Positions 8,073 through 16,861 are shown, counted from the first letter of the stretch. The stretch is 28,912 bases of DNA from an uncultured Mycoplasmatota bacterium (GCA_900551925.1 URXR01000008.1:1-28912); one strand, 5' to 3'. Numbers and translations are program-made. Notes: a model not told the origin generated them from the letters alone.

Positions 8073-9131
8073 TCACCTCTTTATAATTTTATGTTTTCGG
8101 TAGAAATTTCCTAATTCTTTATTTCTTACTCCTCCGAAGACTTGAATGATATTTACTCCACTTGAGGAGTTGGCTTCTAAGACGTATACATCATTATCAG
8201 TAACTAATAGATCCCAGGCTATAAAGTATAGATAAGGAAGTTTTTCCATTACGGATATAACTTGTTTTTTTATTTTGTCAAAATTTGGCACTGTTACTCC
8301 TTCGATAGGATTATTTGAATCAGGGTGGTTTTTATAAGTTTTTTTATTATGCAAGCTTTTAGCTATACTAAGCTTTCCAGTTTTTAAATCTATTTCACTT
8401 ATAAGCCCACCCCTACTTCCATTGTCGACGGGAATAGTTTCTTTTACTCCGATTCTTTGGACGGCATGTAAAACTTTAATAGAATTAGTTTCTTTATCTC
8501 TAACAGTAATTAATCTAATAGTATTAGAAGTTTTATCATATATATTGTTTAAATATTTAGCTTGAGTTATGCATGATGATAAGAAATAATTATTTTTATT
8601 AATTAAAATACTTTTTAAATGTGTTTCCTCTGTTTCTTTATAATCTATTAATAATTTATTATTTTTATAGTCTATTCTGAAGACTCCAATTCCTTTTCCT
8701 ACAGAGATTGGTTTAAAATAAGCACTCTTTTTTTCTTTTATTAAACTCATTACTTTTTCTATATCATACTTTTTATCATCATAACTATAAAAGGTATTAT
8801 CTTTTTTAATAATATAAGTTTCAGGAGTTTTTATATAATTTTTTATTAAGTCAACGCAAACTAATTTGTTATTTAAGACAAAATTATATGGTTCATTAAT
8901 AAATCTTGATTTGTACCAATCAAATTCTGATAAATACTCATTTTTATTATCTTTATTTATGTCATATAAGGCTATTTGGTCTTTAGTAAAGCCATAGAAT
9001 AAATTATAGTATAATCCTTTAAAAATAGGTACTTTAAAGTGATTAGGGGCAAAGATTATTCTTACTATAAAGACAGCAGTAAGCCAAACAAATTTTTTAA
9101 TTTTCTTTAATAAAAGATTTATATATTTCAT
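8073..9131 (-). CDS. Sugar-transfer-associated ATP-grasp protein
   Basis: ATP-grasp enzymes join a carboxylate to an amine through an acyl-phosphate. This 352-aa member has the features shared by all the ATP-grasp proteins of this window: the ATP-binding lysine in FKPISVGKGIG (about 139-149), NTIR (203-206), VDNGSRGG (235-242), KTG, HPDSN (269-273), AWD (305-307) and LEAN (318-321). The last two would supply the Mg ligands. It resembles the Pfam group of sugar-transfer-associated ATP-grasp proteins found in capsule loci. Its N-terminus has a hydrophobic stretch (about 15-29) that may bind the membrane. It is 15 bp behind capA in the same operon. The substrate is unknown, and addition of an amino acid to a surface polymer precursor is inferred. 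Confidence 0.82.
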   Translation of the reverse strand: MKYINLLLKKIKKFVWLTAVFIVRIIFAPNHFKVPIFKGLYYNLFYGFTKDQIALYDINKDNKNEYLSEFDWYKSRFINEPYNFVLNNKLVCVDLIKNYIKTPETYIIKKDNTFYSYDDKKYDIEKVMSLIKEKKSAYFKPISVGKGIGVFRIDYKNNKLLIDYKETEETHLKSILINKNNYFLSSCITQAKYLNNIYDKTSNTIRLITVRDKETNSIKVLHAVQRIGVKETIPVDNGSRGGLISEIDLKTGKLSIAKSLHNKKTYKNHPDSNNPIEGVTVPNFDKIKKQVISVMEKLPYLYFIAWDLLVTDNDVYVLEANSSSGVNIIQVFGGVRNKELGNFYRKHKIIKR

Positions 9132-9146
9132 AGAAAAACTCCTAAA

Positions 9147-10328
9147 TTATTTAAATATTTTAGCATAATGAGTGTAGAAAAACTTTTTGTAATTAGCTCT
9201 AGTTATTTTACGATAAAGTCTTCTTGTTTTACGAACAAAGATATTAGAACCTTTAAAAACAGGAGGTTCATTTAATTCTTCGATATAATATTTTTTTACT
9301 AAATCATTAAAAGGCATTAAGTCTTTTATATCGGCTTTTTCAATGTATAAATTACTAATTGAGAACTGACTACGATATTTACGAAGCTCTTTTTTCTTTT
9401 CTTTTACGAGGGTTAAATGACGAGCTGCTTTTTTCCAGTCTTTTTTATAATTTTTGGTTATATCTTTAAAATTAGGATCAGTATTTTCAGATACTATTTT
9501 TTCAGCATCACGCATATTACGAATTGTCATACTATCAAAGGTATAATTATCTTTAGTAAATTCTATTTTTAATACTATTCCTTTATCGGTTCCTTTTTGA
9601 GCTCTTTGAAAGTCTGTGTCGAAGATAAAATTTCCTAATGAATAAAAAATCATTTTATTGTTTATCTTTTCGTAACCTTGAACAGTATGAGGATGATGGG
9701 CTACTATAATATCTGCTCCAAAAGATAAAAGCTTTTTTAATTTTTTTCTAGTATATGGAAGTGGAGTGTTAATAAATTCTTCTCCTCCATGATATATCAT
9801 CACTACCCAGTCTACTTTCTTTTTTAGTTCTAAAATTTTAGCTTTTATTAGCTTTTCATGAGTGTGATGACTTGTTCCTGGTGAATCTTCAGTTGCTATC
9901 ATATAATTTTTATATTGAAGAGCGATTACTCCTACTTTTACTTTGGTTCCTAAGATAATATAATCGGTAGCTTTATCTTGATTTTTTCCAGCTCCGATAA
10001 AAGGTAGTTTTTCTTTTTTTACGTATTTAATAGTATCAAGCAATCCTTTAGGACCAAAATCCATCATATGATTATTTGCTAGACTTAAAACAGGATTTTT
10101 GATATCTTCTTTAATAAAAGTTAAAGCATTAGGATTACTTTTGTGAGCAAGGGAATTTTTTTTGGTAATAGTACTTTCAGTGACTGGTGATTCAAAGTTT
10201 AAAATATTATAATCATTAGAATTTAAAAAGTTATAAATTTTTTTATCAATTACTTTGGGAGTTTTATATAATTCTTTAGTATATTCACTAAAAGCAATAT
10301 CTCCGGTAAAACCTAAAGAAAATTTCAT
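9147..10328 (-). CDS. capA: CapA-family metallophosphatase-like protein
   Basis: CapA proteins have a calcineurin-like fold and are needed for making or exporting poly-gamma-glutamate. They also occur in other capsule loci. This protein shows the family hallmarks: FTGDI near residue 10, NFESP, SLANNHMMDFG, IYHGGEEF, AHHPHTVQGYE and SLGNFIFD. I place the start at the ATG at 10328 (393 aa), which has AAGGTG at good spacing. An in-frame GTG at 10337 would add three residues and lacks a site. The upstream ATP-grasp stop is one base before this ATG (TAA-A-ATG). Unlike B. anthracis CapA there is no evident N-terminal membrane anchor. The C-terminal 100 residues are very basic. Symbol by family only. 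Confidence 0.87.
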   Translation of the reverse strand: MKFSLGFTGDIAFSEYTKELYKTPKVIDKKIYNFLNSNDYNILNFESPVTESTITKKNSLAHKSNPNALTFIKEDIKNPVLSLANNHMMDFGPKGLLDTIKYVKKEKLPFIGAGKNQDKATDYIILGTKVKVGVIALQYKNYMIATEDSPGTSHHTHEKLIKAKILELKKKVDWVVMIYHGGEEFINTPLPYTRKKLKKLLSFGADIIVAHHPHTVQGYEKINNKMIFYSLGNFIFDTDFQRAQKGTDKGIVLKIEFTKDNYTFDSMTIRNMRDAEKIVSENTDPNFKDITKNYKKDWKKAARHLTLVKEKKKELRKYRSQFSISNLYIEKADIKDLMPFNDLVKKYYIEELNEPPVFKGSNIFVRKTRRLYRKITRANYKKFFYTHYAKIFK

Positions 10329-10329
10329 T

Positions 10330-11439
10330 TTATTCACCTTCCATCTTTCTTTCTTGTTCTTCTTTTTCTTTTTTTACTAAAGTATACATTTTATTATAGA
10401 CATCTCTATAACCTTTACCTGTAAAGCTTTGAATAGTAACACATTGAGGACGAGCATTTCCTTCGACTAAAACCCAGCCTTTATCAGTTAAAGCTAAGTC
10501 CCAGCCAACACAGTGCATAGCTGATAATTCTGATGATATTTGTTTAACCATCTCTAAAAGTTCATCCCATTTTGGGATTTTAAAGCCTTTAAAGGTTATG
10601 TTAGAATCAGGGTGAACTTTTTCTTTGTCGCCTTTCCAATCAATACCATCACTTATAATTGTTCCAGTTTTTTCATCAATTAAGGCTCCATATCCTGAAG
10701 CTCCCATATTGTCAACTTTACTTCCACCTTGACCTGTTCTTAGAAAGGCCCATAAAATAGAAACATCTTCTTTATAATAAAAAGTAACTACTCTTATGGT
10801 ATTAACAGAATCTTTATGAAAACATCCTAGTCCTTCAGATTGATTTATAAGTTCTTCTGCTACATAAGGAGCTTTTTCTAAGGTATAATTAAATAATTCT
10901 TTTTTAGTTTTGAAATCTTTTACATTAATTATTTCAATACCATCACCACTGTGGCCAGAAAAAGGCTTTAAAATGAACTTATCTTTGTCTTTAATAAAGT
11001 TATAAAATCTATTTATATGTTTTTCTTCATTAACACAGATTAAATCTCTTTTATAGTATTTACCAAATACTTTATAAGATAAGTTTTTCTTATCTAAGAC
11101 TTTTCTAAATCTTCTAGTATTAATAACAGCATAATATCTATTAGTTAGTTGTCTAGTCATATAAGAATCACGCTTGTCATAAGGAACTTTATCAAAATTA
11201 TATAAGTAATATTCTCCTGCTCTTAGGTAATATATATAGCGATATACAATAAGTTTCATAAATATTTTTTTATATTTAAAACCACTGATGTTTCCTTCAA
11301 AAGTTTGGATGGCTTCGTTTGTTTCTTCTTTAAATCTGGAATAACGTCCAAATATAATAAAACATATTTTTAAAAAGATATAGATAGCTCCAACTGTGGC
11401 GTTATTTTTTTCATATATTTTTCTTAATTTTTGTCTCAT
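10330..11439 (-). CDS. Sugar-transfer-associated ATP-grasp protein
   Basis: This 369-aa carboxylate-amine ligase-like protein is the first gene of the ten-gene operon. Landmarks are LKPFSGHSGDG (157-167), NTIR (213-216), VDN (242-244), KTG, HPDSN (276-280), GWD (322-324) and EGN (336-338). A single copy of the helical unit seen repeated in the 17137 and 18725 genes occurs at about residues 68-95 (LRAGEYYLYNFD). A consensus promoter lies 40 bp upstream and the ATG has GAGG. It directly precedes capA, like the ligase-CapA pairing in poly-gamma-glutamate loci, although here the ligase is ATP-grasp and not Mur-type. The substrate is not identified. Confidence 0.83.
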   Translation of the reverse strand: MRQKLRKIYEKNNATVGAIYIFLKICFIIFGRYSRFKEETNEAIQTFEGNISGFKYKKIFMKLIVYRYIYYLRAGEYYLYNFDKVPYDKRDSYMTRQLTNRYYAVINTRRFRKVLDKKNLSYKVFGKYYKRDLICVNEEKHINRFYNFIKDKDKFILKPFSGHSGDGIEIINVKDFKTKKELFNYTLEKAPYVAEELINQSEGLGCFHKDSVNTIRVVTFYYKEDVSILWAFLRTGQGGSKVDNMGASGYGALIDEKTGTIISDGIDWKGDKEKVHPDSNITFKGFKIPKWDELLEMVKQISSELSAMHCVGWDLALTDKGWVLVEGNARPQCVTIQSFTGKGYRDVYNKMYTLVKKEKEEQERKMEGE

Positions 11440-11478
11440 TATAATTCCTCAACTTTCATTTTAATTTTGTTCTATCTA

Positions 11479-11507
11479 ATTATATCATATATATTAGTAT
11501 TTGACAA
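11479..11507 (-). promoter_or_regulatory. Sigma-A promoter of the ten-gene surface polymer operon
   Basis: TTGTCA at 11502-11507 and TATAAT at 11479-11484 are separated by exactly 17 bp. No other terminator is visible before 1780, so this promoter probably drives all ten genes down to the acyltransferase. Confidence 0.8.
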
Positions 11508-11526
11508 AAATATTTCTTTATAAATT

Positions 11527-11560
11527 AAAAGAAAATAAGTGCTTGATTAACACTTATTTT
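11527..11560 (-). terminator. Terminator of the Mur ligase/ATP-grasp fusion gene
   Basis: A 10-bp stem AAAATAAGTG/CACTTATTTT (11532-11541 with 11551-11560) is followed by a T-rich tail on the minus strand. The stem includes the stop codon at 11554-11556. Confidence 0.8.
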
Positions 11561-14500
11561 TCGCTTTTTTCTTCTTTTAACTTTTCTATTTCATTTATGT
11601 ATTTTTCATAGACATGATATTTACCGATTTGATCAGCTGCTTGAGCAGCATCAAAGTTTGGCATACAATTTCCTTCGATTAATTCTACCTCACCTTTATC
11701 TGTAATGGCAACATCCCAACCGATATGTCTTACTTCTGGTATTGATAATCCTGCGTCTTTAACAGCTTTCATTACTTTATCCCAACATGGAATTTGAAAT
11801 CCTTTAAATTTTACATTACTATCGGGATGACGTTCAAAGAATAAATGGTCACGATTTAAAGCATTGCTTGATATTTTTCCAGTTTTCATATCAACTGCTG
11901 CTGCCATTCCACCGCAATGGAAATTATCAACATCATTTCCGGCACGTCCTGCTCTAAAAATTCCCATAAGTGGTCTAACTTTGCCATCAGCACATAAAAG
12001 TGAATAAATTCTGATTGTATTTACAGTACTATCATTAAATTTGGCTAAATCTTTATGTTGTTTAACTATTCCTTCGATAATATAGTTAGCTTCTTGGCAT
12101 TTGTTGTATAATTCTCTTAAGTCTTGTCCTTTGCTATCAATTATACCAGATCCATATCCTCCAGTCCCTTTTAAAGGCTTAGCAAAAAACTTAGGATGTT
12201 TCTTAATAAAATCTTTAAATTCATCAAAAGAAATTGCTTCAGCTTTTAAAAAGCTTCTATTTACATATTTAGAGAATTTTTTATTAAATAGTTGTTTATT
12301 TCTTAAATATTTTATATATTTTTTATCGTTACAAAGTTTATAAACTTTTAAGCAGTAACGTCTACTTAAGAAAGTTTTAGCATCTTCTACTGTCCTGTTG
12401 TAAAGTTCATAATCAAAATAATCATGAAAATAATAACCTAAAGGTTTAAAAACGTATAACCATTCTATTATCATTTGAATTAGTTCTTCATCAGTATTTT
12501 TTAAAACTTTATTAGCATCACAATAACGAGTTTTAAATCGATCAAATGCAAGTTCTTGTTTTTTGAAATATTTTGGTTTATTAAAGTATTTTAAATTTAA
12601 ATTTTCTCTTATTTCTTCTTTAGTTTCTAATTCATCAAAAAGATATGTCTCATGAATAGGGATATTTTTTATTTCTTGATAAGTTTTAGGAACGTTTATT
12701 CCTAGTTCACGACATAGCTCATTTACTGTTAAAATTGGAATTTTTTTATAAACATAAATCTTTTTCCCATATCTTATTCTTCTATAAATATTTTTAAGTA
12801 TTGTTTTGATTTTTCTCATTGCTCTTTTTCCTTTCTTATATATTCTTCTTAAAGGTGTTTTACTATTTTGTGCTTTTAATGAAGTTTTGCCAAAAACATT
12901 ATTGTCTAAACTTATTATACTTTTAGGAAATTTAATCTTGTTGAGTTTAGAGCAATTAGCGAAGGCTTCTTTTGGTATTGATTTAAGATTTTTCCCTATT
13001 TTTATTGATGTTATATTACTATCTTTAAAGATTCCTTCTTTGATATTGGTAACGGGAGTACCATTTATTTCATCGGGAATAATTACTTTGGTGTTTTCGG
13101 TAGGAATATATTCTTTTAAACTTATTTTATTTATTCGTTTAATTAGAATACCTTTAAAATTATTGGTACTTATTTTTTCAGAGTTATTAGTAAAATAAGT
13201 GTGCCTGTATACTATATCGGTTCCAAATGCTAAATCAATAGCGGCAAATAAACCGAGTCTAAAAATTCCTTTGATTAGAATTAGATCTCCTGGTTTAGTT
13301 TCTTTTTCTAAATATTCTGCTAGTTTATCGATATCGTTATAATATAATAACTTGTTATTATCAACAGTAGTTTTAGCTCCATCATATAAAGCTTTGCCGT
13401 TTCCTAATAAGTTTATTTCTTTTTCGGTTTCTTCTTTAGGACCAACTAGAATTATTTTATCTAAATTATATTTATTGAAAGTGGTTCCAGTTTTAAAATT
13501 TACTTCGTAGGATTTTTCTCCGATAGCATTTTCTCCTCCGATGATGGCTATTCTTTTTTCATTATTTGCAGTTTTAAATTTATCTAAACTTTCTAGAGAT
13601 GTTTTTATTGATTCTGAGCAAACGTTAAAACTATCTATGTAAAATTTACGACCGGCGATAGTTTTAAATTCTTGTCTTAGAGTAACTGTCTTATATTTTG
13701 CTAATCCTCTTAATATTTCTTCATCGGAAATAGAAAATTCTTTAGCTAAGGCATAGACTGCTAAAATGTTATAAGCATTATGGCTTCCTACTATATTTAT
13801 TTCGATTGGAATAGTTTTTTTATGTATATTGTCAATTATATCAAATTTTAAATTATCATTTACTTGGATTATATTTTCTGCAACATAGTCAGCTTTTTTA
13901 TTTTTTAGACTATAGGTTATAATTTTATTTTTATATTTATGTTTAGATAATATTTTATCATCAATATTAATTATTCCTATGGCGTTATGGGCGACTTTAT
14001 CATAACTTAATTTATCTTCAATTAGAGCTTCTTTAGTTTTATATAAATCTAAATGATGATATTCATTAATATTAGTTAGAATAAAGGCTTTAGGATTTAA
14101 TACTTTTACAGCATTTTCAACTGATTTGGGTCTTGAACCTCCAGTTTCTTGAATATATATATCATAACTTTCATTTAATTTGGTATAGATTTCTTCAATA
14201 AAATATGTGGGAGTGTTGGAAGTTATAGGAGTTGAAAATACTTTGTATTTTTCTTTAAAAACTAAATTTAAAAGCCTAGTTGTAGTAGTTTTTCCGACAG
14301 AACCAGTAATACCAATTGTTGGTATTTTATATTTTTCTAGGAGTTTTTGTCCTATTAAATAGTAATTTTGAAAAGGATTTTCTACTTTAATAAGTTGTTT
14401 TTTATAAATAGCCGGAAAATTATAATCTTTATTTGTTACGATAATAGTATTAGTAGTAAGAAGGTCTTGCAGTTTTTCTTCAGAAATTTTATTTTTTTCT

Positions 14501-14637
14501 ACATCAAAATATAATCTGTCTTCTTTAAGGCCATGGGCTATTAAATTAGTTATACTTTTTATTTCTTTGTTTTCTAATACTTTGTTTTCTTTATTTAATT
14601 TAATATTTCCTAATTGGCAAAGTTCTTTTAAAGTCAT
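11554..14637 (-). CDS. MurF-like ligase / BspA-type LRR / ATP-grasp fusion protein
   Basis: This 1027-aa protein joins two ligase types. Residues 1-90 resemble a MurF N-terminal domain. Residues about 95-475 are a Mur ligase: P-loop GITGSVGKTTTT (109-120), EYHHLD (192-197), GSHNAYN (284-290) and IDSFNVCSESI (334-344), the place of the MurF DxYNANP motif. Residues about 510-590 hold BspA-like leucine-rich units (IPDEINGTPVTNI, SNITSIKIG). A very basic linker (about 595-630) leads to an ATP-grasp domain with AKPLKGTGGYGSG (819-831), NTIR (873-876), VDN (903-905), HPDSN (937-941), GWD (973-975) and EGN (988-990). Cyanophycin synthetase also pairs the two folds but in the opposite order. It has its own promoter and terminator. 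Two-step amino acid or peptide addition is plausible, but substrates are unknown. Confidence 0.85.
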   Translation of the reverse strand: MTLKELCQLGNIKLNKENKVLENKEIKSITNLIAHGLKEDRLYFDVEKNKISEEKLQDLLTTNTIIVTNKDYNFPAIYKKQLIKVENPFQNYYLIGQKLLEKYKIPTIGITGSVGKTTTTRLLNLVFKEKYKVFSTPITSNTPTYFIEEIYTKLNESYDIYIQETGGSRPKSVENAVKVLNPKAFILTNINEYHHLDLYKTKEALIEDKLSYDKVAHNAIGIINIDDKILSKHKYKNKIITYSLKNKKADYVAENIIQVNDNLKFDIIDNIHKKTIPIEINIVGSHNAYNILAVYALAKEFSISDEEILRGLAKYKTVTLRQEFKTIAGRKFYIDSFNVCSESIKTSLESLDKFKTANNEKRIAIIGGENAIGEKSYEVNFKTGTTFNKYNLDKIILVGPKEETEKEINLLGNGKALYDGAKTTVDNNKLLYYNDIDKLAEYLEKETKPGDLILIKGIFRLGLFAAIDLAFGTDIVYRHTYFTNNSEKISTNNFKGILIKRINKISLKEYIPTENTKVIIPDEINGTPVTNIKEGIFKDSNITSIKIGKNLKSIPKEAFANCSKLNKIKFPKSIISLDNNVFGKTSLKAQNSKTPLRRIYKKGKRAMRKIKTILKNIYRRIRYGKKIYVYKKIPILTVNELCRELGINVPKTYQEIKNIPIHETYLFDELETKEEIRENLNLKYFNKPKYFKKQELAFDRFKTRYCDANKVLKNTDEELIQMIIEWLYVFKPLGYYFHDYFDYELYNRTVEDAKTFLSRRYCLKVYKLCNDKKYIKYLRNKQLFNKKFSKYVNRSFLKAEAISFDEFKDFIKKHPKFFAKPLKGTGGYGSGIIDSKGQDLRELYNKCQEANYIIEGIVKQHKDLAKFNDSTVNTIRIYSLLCADGKVRPLMGIFRAGRAGNDVDNFHCGGMAAAVDMKTGKISSNALNRDHLFFERHPDSNVKFKGFQIPCWDKVMKAVKDAGLSIPEVRHIGWDVAITDKGEVELIEGNCMPNFDAAQAADQIGKYHVYEKYINEIEKLKEEKSEK

Positions 14638-14673
14638 AGTTTAGCCTTCTTTCTAAGTATTAGTATATTAATA

Positions 14674-14702
14674 ATTATAATTAACATCTCTTTGTCTGTC
14701 AA
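14674..14702 (-). promoter_or_regulatory. Sigma-A promoter of the Mur ligase/ATP-grasp fusion gene
   Basis: TTGACA (14697-14702) and TATAAT (14674-14679) have a 17-bp spacer. The start codon is about 37 bp downstream. The promoter begins about 25 bp after the end of the ATP-grasp pseudogene. Confidence 0.85.
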
Positions 14703-14727
14703 TTAAGCTTTTAGAAATACTATGTGA

Positions 14728-14950
14728 TTATTTGGTTTTTTGATTCTTTTTTAATGTTTCTAGCTCTTCTATGTAGTTTTTATAAATGTGAAGTTTTCCG
14801 ATTTGGTCAGCAGATTGGACTACATCGAAATTTGGTAAACTATTTCCTTCGATAAGTTCTACTTCTCATTTATCAGTTATAGTGACGTCCCCACCCAATA
14901 TGTCTCATTTCGGGAATTAATAAACCAGCTTCTTCGATAGTTTTTTTCCT
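14728..14950 (-). pseudogene. Decayed C-terminal fragment of an ATP-grasp gene
   Basis: Between xseB and the fusion gene the minus strand still encodes the last ~70 residues of a paralogue of the fusion's ATP-grasp domain. Recognisable pieces are IPEMRHIGW, ITDK, EVELIEGN, PNFD and ADQIGK, ending at a TAA at 14728-14730. Reading them needs a frameshift (one extra G in the run at about 14888-14893, after GW) and passes an in-frame TGA at 14866-14868 where the paralogue has a glycine codon. There is no N-terminal part and no start. It is a remnant, probably left by recombination or deletion between ATP-grasp copies. The fragment follows the xseB stop within about 20 bp. Confidence 0.85.
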
Positions 14951-14959
14951 TTTTCTTAT

Positions 14960-15187
14960 TTATTCTTCTACTTTGAAATTTTCTAAAGCTCCTTCATTAT
15001 TTAAAGCTTTGGTTATTGTTTGATTAGCTTCTTCTAATATTTTATTGCAATCATTTGCTAGAGTCATACCTTCATTAAATTTTTTCATGGCATCATCTAA
15101 TGATACATCACCATTTTCTAATTGTTTTACTATTTCTTCTAAATTATTTAATTTTTCTTCGAATGATTCTGTTTTTTTAGTTTCCAT
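14960..15187 (-). CDS. xseB: Exodeoxyribonuclease VII small subunit
   Basis: This 75-aa subunit binds the XseA chain to form exonuclease VII, which degrades single-stranded DNA in both directions to oligonucleotides. The sequence has the compact two-helix form: SFEEKLNNLEEIVKQLENGD, then SLDDAMKKFNEGM and a final helix. Size is normal. The start overlaps the end of xseA by 11 bp, the usual coupling. No terminator is visible after its stop. The next sequence is the decayed ATP-grasp fragment. Confidence 0.95.
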   Translation of the reverse strand: METKKTESFEEKLNNLEEIVKQLENGDVSLDDAMKKFNEGMTLANDCNKILEEANQTITKALNNEGALENFKVEE

Positions 15188-16445
15188 TTTTTACCTCCAT
15201 TACTTTAGAAATTATTTCGCCATTTTCTACTTCTGTTTTTAAAATCATATCTTTTTTTACCTCTTTTATATCTGAAATAATTTTATTCTCTACTTTAGTT
15301 ATGGTATAGCCTCTTTTTAAAGTTTTAATAGGATTTAAAGCTTCTAATTTATCAAGAAACGAAGTATATTTATAAGTTTTGGCTTCAAAAATATTATTAG
15401 TACAATCAATTAGCTTTTCGTTTAAATTGATAAGTTGTCTTAATTGATTGTCATAAATATTATTAGTATGAATAATTAATTTATCGATTAAACTGTCTAG
15501 TTTTTGAGTTTTAGCTTCGTATAAATTTAAAGGATTTTTTAAGACGTAGGAATTTAATAAAGCGTTTAGTTTGTTTTGATTTAATTCAAGTTTATTTAAA
15601 GTGCTTTTCCCAAGTCTTAATTTTAGTTGCTTTATTCTATCTTTTAATTCAAGTTTATTTGGTACGGCAAGTTCGGCAGCTGCAGTTGGGGTTGGTGCTC
15701 TTAAGTCTGCAACGAAATCACTTATGGTAAAATCTATTTCATGTCCAACAGCACTTATTACGGGAGTATTTAAATTATATATAGCATCTGCTACTATTTC
15801 TTCGTTGAAAGCCCATAAATCTTCTATTGAACCTCCTCCTCTACCTAGAATAATTACATCTAAACTCATGGTATCGGCTTTATTTAAATTTTTAACAATG
15901 TCTTCTTTAGCATTTTCTCCTTGAACTAGAGAGGGAAGAAGAATTACTTCAGCTAGGTTATATCTTCGATTAATAGTGGTAATAATATCTCTTATAGCTG
16001 CTCCAGTTGAAGCTGTTATTACTCCTATTCTTTTAGGGAACTTAGGAATTGGTTTTTTATGACTGTTCTCAAAATAACCTTTTTCTCCTAATTTCTTTTT
16101 TAATTTTTCAAATTCTAAATAGAGGTTTCCTACTCCGTCCTCTAACATTTCTTCAACATATATTTGATAAGCTCCATTTGCCTCATAAGCACTAATTCTC
16201 CCTACTACTAAAACATTGGTGCCATCCATAGGAGTAAAATTAACTTTAGAGGCATTGCTTCTAAACATAACTGCTAAAATTCTACTATTTTCGTCTTTTA
16301 AAGTAAAATAAAAATGTCCTGAGGTGTGATTTTTAAAATTACTAATTTCACCTTTTAAATAAACGGTTTTTAGATTTTGATCAGAATCTAACTTGTATTT
16401 AATATATTTATTTATTTGCGAAACTGTTAAATATTTATCAGTCAT
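15177..16445 (-). CDS. xseA: Exodeoxyribonuclease VII large subunit
   Basis: This is the catalytic subunit of exonuclease VII. The N-terminal OB-fold covers about residues 1-100 (LTVSQINKYIK, YLKGEISNFK, GHFYFTLKD). The catalytic domain follows, with IGVITASTGAAIRDI, VIILGRGGGSIEDLWAFN, SAVGHEIDFTI and RAPTPTAAAELAVP. A coiled-coil region comes next, then the C-terminal LKRGYTI motif. I choose the ATG at 16445 (422 aa), which has GAGGAAA at good spacing and begins MTDKYLTV. A longer reading frame to 16469 starts without a site inside nusB. It overlaps nusB by 8 bp and xseB by 11 bp. All expected motifs are present. Confidence 0.95.
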   Translation of the reverse strand: MTDKYLTVSQINKYIKYKLDSDQNLKTVYLKGEISNFKNHTSGHFYFTLKDENSRILAVMFRSNASKVNFTPMDGTNVLVVGRISAYEANGAYQIYVEEMLEDGVGNLYLEFEKLKKKLGEKGYFENSHKKPIPKFPKRIGVITASTGAAIRDIITTINRRYNLAEVILLPSLVQGENAKEDIVKNLNKADTMSLDVIILGRGGGSIEDLWAFNEEIVADAIYNLNTPVISAVGHEIDFTISDFVADLRAPTPTAAAELAVPNKLELKDRIKQLKLRLGKSTLNKLELNQNKLNALLNSYVLKNPLNLYEAKTQKLDSLIDKLIIHTNNIYDNQLRQLINLNEKLIDCTNNIFEAKTYKYTSFLDKLEALNPIKTLKRGYTITKVENKIISDIKEVKKDMILKTEVENGEIISKVMEVKNGN

Positions 16446-16842
16446 TTGTTTCCTCGTTATGCATAACATTATCTAAAATACCATTTATCATTTTAACTAC
16501 TTTATCATCACTATAAATTTTAGCAAGTTCAACTGCTTCATTTATTGCTACGATATTAGGGGTATCTGTAAATAACAGTTCATAAATACCAAGAGAAATA
16601 ATAGCTTTATCAACTTTACTTAGTCTTTCGATATTCCAATTTTTCATGTATTTGTTGGCAATATTATTAAGTTTTTCTTGCTGATTTTTTATATCAAAAA
16701 TAGTTTTTGTTACAAATTCGTTTTGGGTTTCTAATTGTTCTTTGATTAAATCGTCTAAATTATAATTTAAATCTTTAGTTTCATAGATATATGTTTCATA
16801 TAAAATTTTAATGATTATTTCCCTTAACTTACTCCTATTCAT
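16438..16842 (-). CDS. nusB: Transcription antitermination factor NusB
   Basis: NusB binds boxA RNA with NusE (S10) in antitermination complexes on rRNA operons. This all-helical protein has MNRSKLREIIIKILYE at the start and the typical second half (WNIERLSKVDKAIISLGIYELLF, then NEAVELAKIYSDDKVVKMINGILD). I place the start at 16842 (134 aa), because GGAGG precedes it and the promoter -10 element is at 16862-16867. The longer frame starting at 16863 would begin at or before the transcription start. It is the first gene of a nusB-xseA-xseB operon and ends with TGA. Confidence 0.93.
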   Translation of the reverse strand: MNRSKLREIIIKILYETYIYETKDLNYNLDDLIKEQLETQNEFVTKTIFDIKNQQEKLNNIANKYMKNWNIERLSKVDKAIISLGIYELLFTDTPNIVAINEAVELAKIYSDDKVVKMINGILDNVMHNEETND

Positions 16843-16861
16843 AAATATTTCCTCCACTATC

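Noticed and set aside
12806..13198. Plus-strand open frame of 130 codons
   Set aside because: It is antisense to the Mur ligase/LRR part of the fusion gene, has no ribosome binding site, and its leucine-rich composition mirrors the lysine/asparagine-rich frame opposite. The other plus-strand frames (1106-1357, 12101-12343, 15045-15242, 15601-15924, 19020-19223, 24237-24425, 27580-27822) are similar shadows.
11554..14637. Cyanophycin synthetase
   Set aside because: The domain order is reversed, an LRR segment intervenes, and the locus is a surface polymer operon with no cyanophycinase.
14866..14868. TGA as a recoded tryptophan codon (Mycoplasma-type code)
   Set aside because: The paralogue has glycine here, the same fragment also has a frameshift, intact genes use TGG for tryptophan, and nusB and the nucleotidyltransferase end with TGA.
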